Source: Chelonoidis abingdonii
Lineage: Eukaryota; Chordata; Testudines; Testudinidae
Direction: 5' to 3'
Length of the DNA stretch: 64,000 bases
Assembly (NCBI RefSeq): GCF_003597395.2
Contig: NC_133778.1
Coordinates: 25,283,738 to 25,347,737, forward strand
Shown here: positions 60,284 to 64,000 of the stretch, in pieces
Position numbering within the stretch: the first letter of the stretch is position 1
How the letters are laid out: each line of letters opens with the position of its first letter
The notes under the pieces: model-generated
Database searches by the model: none
What the model saw: the letters and a program-made list of their open reading frames with translations, nothing else
What the model was told of the DNA's origin: nothing
Program-made: the position numbers and the translations under genes

Positions 60284-62760
60284 GTAGATTGTTACAACAT
60301 TCTACTTTACCTTGGAACCTCCCTCTACCTTAGTGTTTTCTTTTTCACTGTGTTTTTCTCCTTACTTTCCTCTGTTTTCATCATTAACAAGGGGGGAAAA
60401 AGGCTGATTTTCACATTGCACCTCCCTTGTTGCTGACTCCACTGTCATCGAACGATAATTCACTATTCTCTTCCATTTTCTGGTTCTCAAACAGTCTATC
60501 TGGTAGATTCACTTCATGAAATAAATCTAAACTGAGCTGCAAAGTCTTAGACCTTTCTGAACACTGCCAGTTTCTGCTGACTAAAGAAGTCCAAAATCAA
60601 GACCTCAGGCTGTTTACTCATCACAAAAGAACTGCTCCGAAAGCTCTTTATTCTTCTTTAATTGACCAAGCATTGAAATAATGTTCCATCTCAAACTAAC
60701 ACACTTGGTCTTTTATTCTTCTTGCACAAATGAACAATTCTTTGCAAGCAAAGAACTATCTAATTATAACAGCACTTGACAGCATCACTGGATATAGGGG
60801 GTCTGTCAGCAGTTTTTTCTCCAAACCCTCTTTCGTAGACATTTACAGCTCAGTCATTTGAATTCACTTCAGACTAAAACTTAATATAATATTCTCAGTG
60901 GCACATTTTTTTCATATGTGATTTGAACTGGCAAGGTCACTTATTGTTCTAAAGCAAAACCCCCTCATTTTTATAATTGTAGGCTCTTTTTGACAAATTC
61001 TCCCTATAAAATGCTGGTTTTAATACAATTGCACAGACATGGTATTGTTGGAACCCATTATCTTCTGATTTTTAAACACTGAAAACAGATAATTAATTTG
61101 TTTGAAATTGTTCTTTGAGTAGGTATAGCTTTCAGTCAGTATACTTTCTAAACCCTTTTTTACTGTGGTGTGCTTATAGGAGGATTATATTGGAAATGGT
61201 AGCATATACTTTAAAGAAAATTATATATAGGAAACAACATTAATAGATAAAAAAAACCCTTTTTAGCTTTATTTTCAATGAGACTGCTCATGTTGTAACC
61301 CCTGATCCTCACCTGGTATAACTTGATAAAGCTCTTTCAAAGTCCAGGGAGTTTCAATTAATTTGCATCAGTTGAAGATCTGGACCAATGTGTGCAATGG
61401 TGGTCAAATGGGGCTCTTATTGATTAAAAGAAATGACATAAAGAAAACATAACCAGATCTATTTTCTCTTCCAGTCTGATAAACCATAAGCAATTAAGAC
61501 TCTAAACTTCAAGAGAACTTGTGGTCATTCAACTGTGTTGTTTCATGTAGGTCTTTCCATAGGCAGAGAGAATTTGTAATAATAGAGAAATATTTTGTAA
61601 AGGCCAGATGAGGAAAACATTCATTTTTCATCTTGTAAAATCTTGAATGCTTACTTATACAATTAATTCCTGATTGCCATTAGGTGCACAGTCATCTTAT
61701 ATAGATCCTATTGATCTAATTGGATCCTAGAGCTTTTTAACTGCTTCATAGAGAAAAAACAACAACCAAACATCAAATCCAAAAACCCAACCCCCAAAAT
61801 AGCAGGCCCATCTTTAAAATTCATGAGGTATAGCATGGTAAAGGTTAAAATATCCTTTACCACATCGATGGGGCTTATTGATGGGACTTATTTCCTTAAT
61901 ATGATTAACCTTCATCTAAGTCACTGTCCTAGTACTTATCTGACAGTTGCCACTTGTGTAACCCTTAGACGCACCAATGCAGAGACTGAATGGCAACTAT
62001 AAATCAAACGGCAGAAATGTGTGTGTGGGGAAACAGCCATGGGTTTCATCACAAGAGCATAAACTTCTGTTCCACAGAAATATGCACATTTGCTCAACTC
62101 CCCTCCTGGCCCAACACAAGACATGTATATTCTCTGATACAGTAAATGAAAATTGTATTGTAATTTCTGCTTGATGGAATTGAGAGAGGAAAAAAAAGAA
62201 GAAAATAAAATCCTACTAGACAGTACATCTATCAGGTTTCTGATGAAAGGGGGCCCCCGAACATGTTTGTGATCTAAAAGTAAAACTGTCTTTGCTGCTT
62301 CAAAGAGTGTTTTCATCAAACTCATTTCAGGAGAATGTATTAGCTTTGGCCATTATTTTTATCTCAATGCTAGAAGAAGTAACAGTAGATGCTGAAGTAG
62401 ATCCTACCTACCAGCACAGAAATGTGAAGGCTAAAAGGCTATCTTTATGTAGTTAGTTATAACACAAATGGCTGTCCCTCTTAACTGACCTTCCACATAT
62501 AATAATATATTCATATGACTCATTGCAGAGCAGGCAGAGCTTTGGCTAGCATCCAATAAAAATGAATACATCTATATTAGCTTTTTGATTTTCATTATGG
62601 AGAACATATGTTAATCTGATTACAGAAGCAGGAAATGCAATTTAAAAATAGTTACAATATAGCAAAGGTTAGTTATCAAAATGAGAGCAATGGCAATGTT
62701 GCTGTTTCAAGAGCACACTAAATGAATTTACATTAATGTAAGAACTATGAAAGGTCTTGC
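60284..62760. other. AT-rich non-coding sequence
   Basis: A diverged palindromic-repeat fragment may lie at 61,290-61,395 ('agttgaagatctggacca'). The minus-strand 129-codon frame at 61,936-62,325 has no motif. Confidence 0.45.
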
Positions 62761-62900
62761 AAAATTATTTGGATTCTGGTACTAGGTGCTGTCCATGCAT
62801 AGGAGGATATAGTCCCTGTCCTTAAAACCAGTGAGCTAAATCCAACCTCCATTGACTACAGTGGAATCCTGCCATTGATATTAGTGAGTGCCGGGGCAGG
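62761..62900 (+). repeat. MIR-like SINE fragment and palindromic repeat remnant
   Basis: 'tactaggtgctgtccatgca' and 'tagtccctgtccttaaaacc' match the block at 18,950 and 19,330. 'ctccattgactacagtggaa' follows, from the fold-back family. Confidence 0.5.
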
Positions 62901-63189
62901 TCATAAGAGCCTTCATTCTAATAAATAACCTGATGTTCACATTGTATGTGTTTCAGTCATAGATTGTAGAACTGGTAGATATTATCACAATCTTAGTCTG
63001 ACTGTACTGTGACACAAGAATTATGAACTCCTACATTGTGACTGGGCATGTAATGAAGAAAATGTCCCAGTCCAGGGCAGAATCAGTTATTTCTCACCAG
63101 GAGGACTATTCTGCTAACTTCATGGAAAAAATTAATAGGATTTGGACCAGTGGTTGTTAGGCCTCTCATCAAGATATCCATCTATTGCA

Positions 63190-63305
63190 ATCCTGCATCA
63201 TGCATTGGATGCAACTTCATTCTCTTCCTTTAAATCCCTGCTTAAACCTCGTTTGTTCCCCTGAGCCACTTCTGTTCCAGAGCTAACCTCTGCCCCTGAA
63301 TTCTT
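63190..63305 (+). mobile_element. L2-like LINE fragment, ORF2 C-terminus
   Basis: One frame from about 63,209 reads DATSFSSFKSLLKPRLFP, which matches the late SLSSFKSxLKTHLF block of L2-type ORF2. Short and old. The segment at 62,901-63,189 shows nothing clear. Confidence 0.5.
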
Positions 63306-63774
63306 CCTTAGTTTTTTTTACTTTGAAATTGAATTTATTAATTCAGAAGTGAACAAACAAAATCCCAAGAATTAACAAATGGCTCATATGTGCATAAAAA
63401 TTACATCTTGAATTCTTTTTGTTGTAATTCTTATCTTATGATCTAGCTTATATATTCCTTCAGGTTTGTAATGGGTAAATGAGGGAGGGAGGATGCAAAG
63501 ATATTTATGCAGGCAATCCTCTGGGTTTGATATTAATAAGCTTTTAGTTTATACATATGCTCCAAGATCGTTAGTAAAGCACATTTCTTAAATTAATCAA
63601 CACAAACAAATACATGGACTTTAAGGACAGAATCACAATAGCAGCCAGAATGCTGGGAGCCAAAGGCTGAATGAGTGTTAAGGCTGAGATTTTGCTTCCT
63701 CACTACCAGGTGCTTCAACAAGGGTTTTAAGAGAGGCTTTGTGTGAATGTATGTGTAAGCATACAAACTATGCT
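63306..63774. other. Non-coding sequence
   Basis: No gene or repeat was recognised. Confidence 0.4.
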
Positions 63775-64000
63775 CAGGGCTGACCTTACCATGAGGCAAA
63801 CTGAGGTGGCCACCTCATGTACCAGACTGTTGGGGGCAGGGGGCGGGGCACTACTAGGATCCAGAGTATTGAAAATTGTGTCTTCTGCTGGTGCATATGT
63901 ATTCTTTCCACTCTAGATGCACAGAGATGGTGGAGTGCTGTGCTGGAGGAAGGAGGGCACAAGAGACATAACAGGCAGGCAGGAGAAAAGGTGAGAGGGA
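63775..64000. mobile_element. hAT-like element, left end, runs off the window
   Basis: It starts 'cagggctgaccttaccatga' and continues 'ggcaaactgaggtggccacc', then G-rich sequence, like hAT-type ends common in turtles. The other end and the duplication lie outside the window. Whether it is a MITE or a larger element cannot be told. Confidence 0.5.

Noticed and set aside
61936..62325. 129-codon minus-strand frame
   Set aside because: No motif, hydrophobic stretch or context to support a gene; length is within chance for a 64-kb window.
1..64000. CRISPR array, operon structure or prophage
   Set aside because: No regular spaced repeats, no dense gene arrangement, and the repeat content is that of a vertebrate nuclear genome.

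Overview
This window looks like gene-poor nuclear DNA from a turtle, most probably a cryptodire. The evidence is its repeat content. There are truncated CR1 LINEs with the octamer-type CR1 3' tail, tRNA-derived SINEs of the types abundant in tortoises, L2-like LINE relics, MIR-like amniote SINE fragments, many short palindromic hAT-type MITEs with 8-bp target duplications, and solo LTRs. No exon, rRNA, functional tRNA or CRISPR array could be supported. Open frames are at most about 134 codons. The longest lie in GC-rich palindromic MITEs, and none shows a protein family that is not a retrotransposon.

Left end (1-4,770): a minus-strand CR1 is split by a solo LTR with an 8-bp terminal inverted repeat and 5-bp target duplications. 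That LTR is itself split by a GC-rich hAT-type MITE, and another hAT-type MITE sits at the window edge. A second copy of the GC-rich MITE (3,571-3,853) and a CR1 3' end (4,437-4,771) follow. From 4,772 to 30,300 the sequence is AT-rich and mostly unique. It carries an L2-like LINE relic (9,450-10,700), CR1 and MIR-like fragments, a tortoise-type SINE with an 11-bp duplication, a tRNA-headed SINE with a CR1-like tail, a pyrimidine-rich tract and a hAT-type MITE.

Centre (30,963-36,618): a dead but readable APE-type LINE (about 31,930-36,080) still shows endonuclease and reverse transcriptase motifs, including a YVDD box. A 1.3-kb minus-strand CR1 has cut it in two and has itself lost about 1.25 kb internally. 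Two hAT-type MITEs flank the pair.

Right half (36,620-64,000): this part holds scattered palindromic MITEs, an unexplained 96-bp direct repeat, a PIF/Harbinger-like MITE, a degraded LTR-element-like stretch, a second solo LTR (58,368-59,249) with three tandem hairpin units, a fold-back SINE and an L2-like fragment. A hAT-like end runs off the window.

There is no operon or pathway here. The content is a layered record of transposition in an intergenic or intronic region. I found no convincing new biological system. The most interesting signals are the nested insertions, the apparently covarying hairpins in the right-hand LTR, and the local direct repeat.
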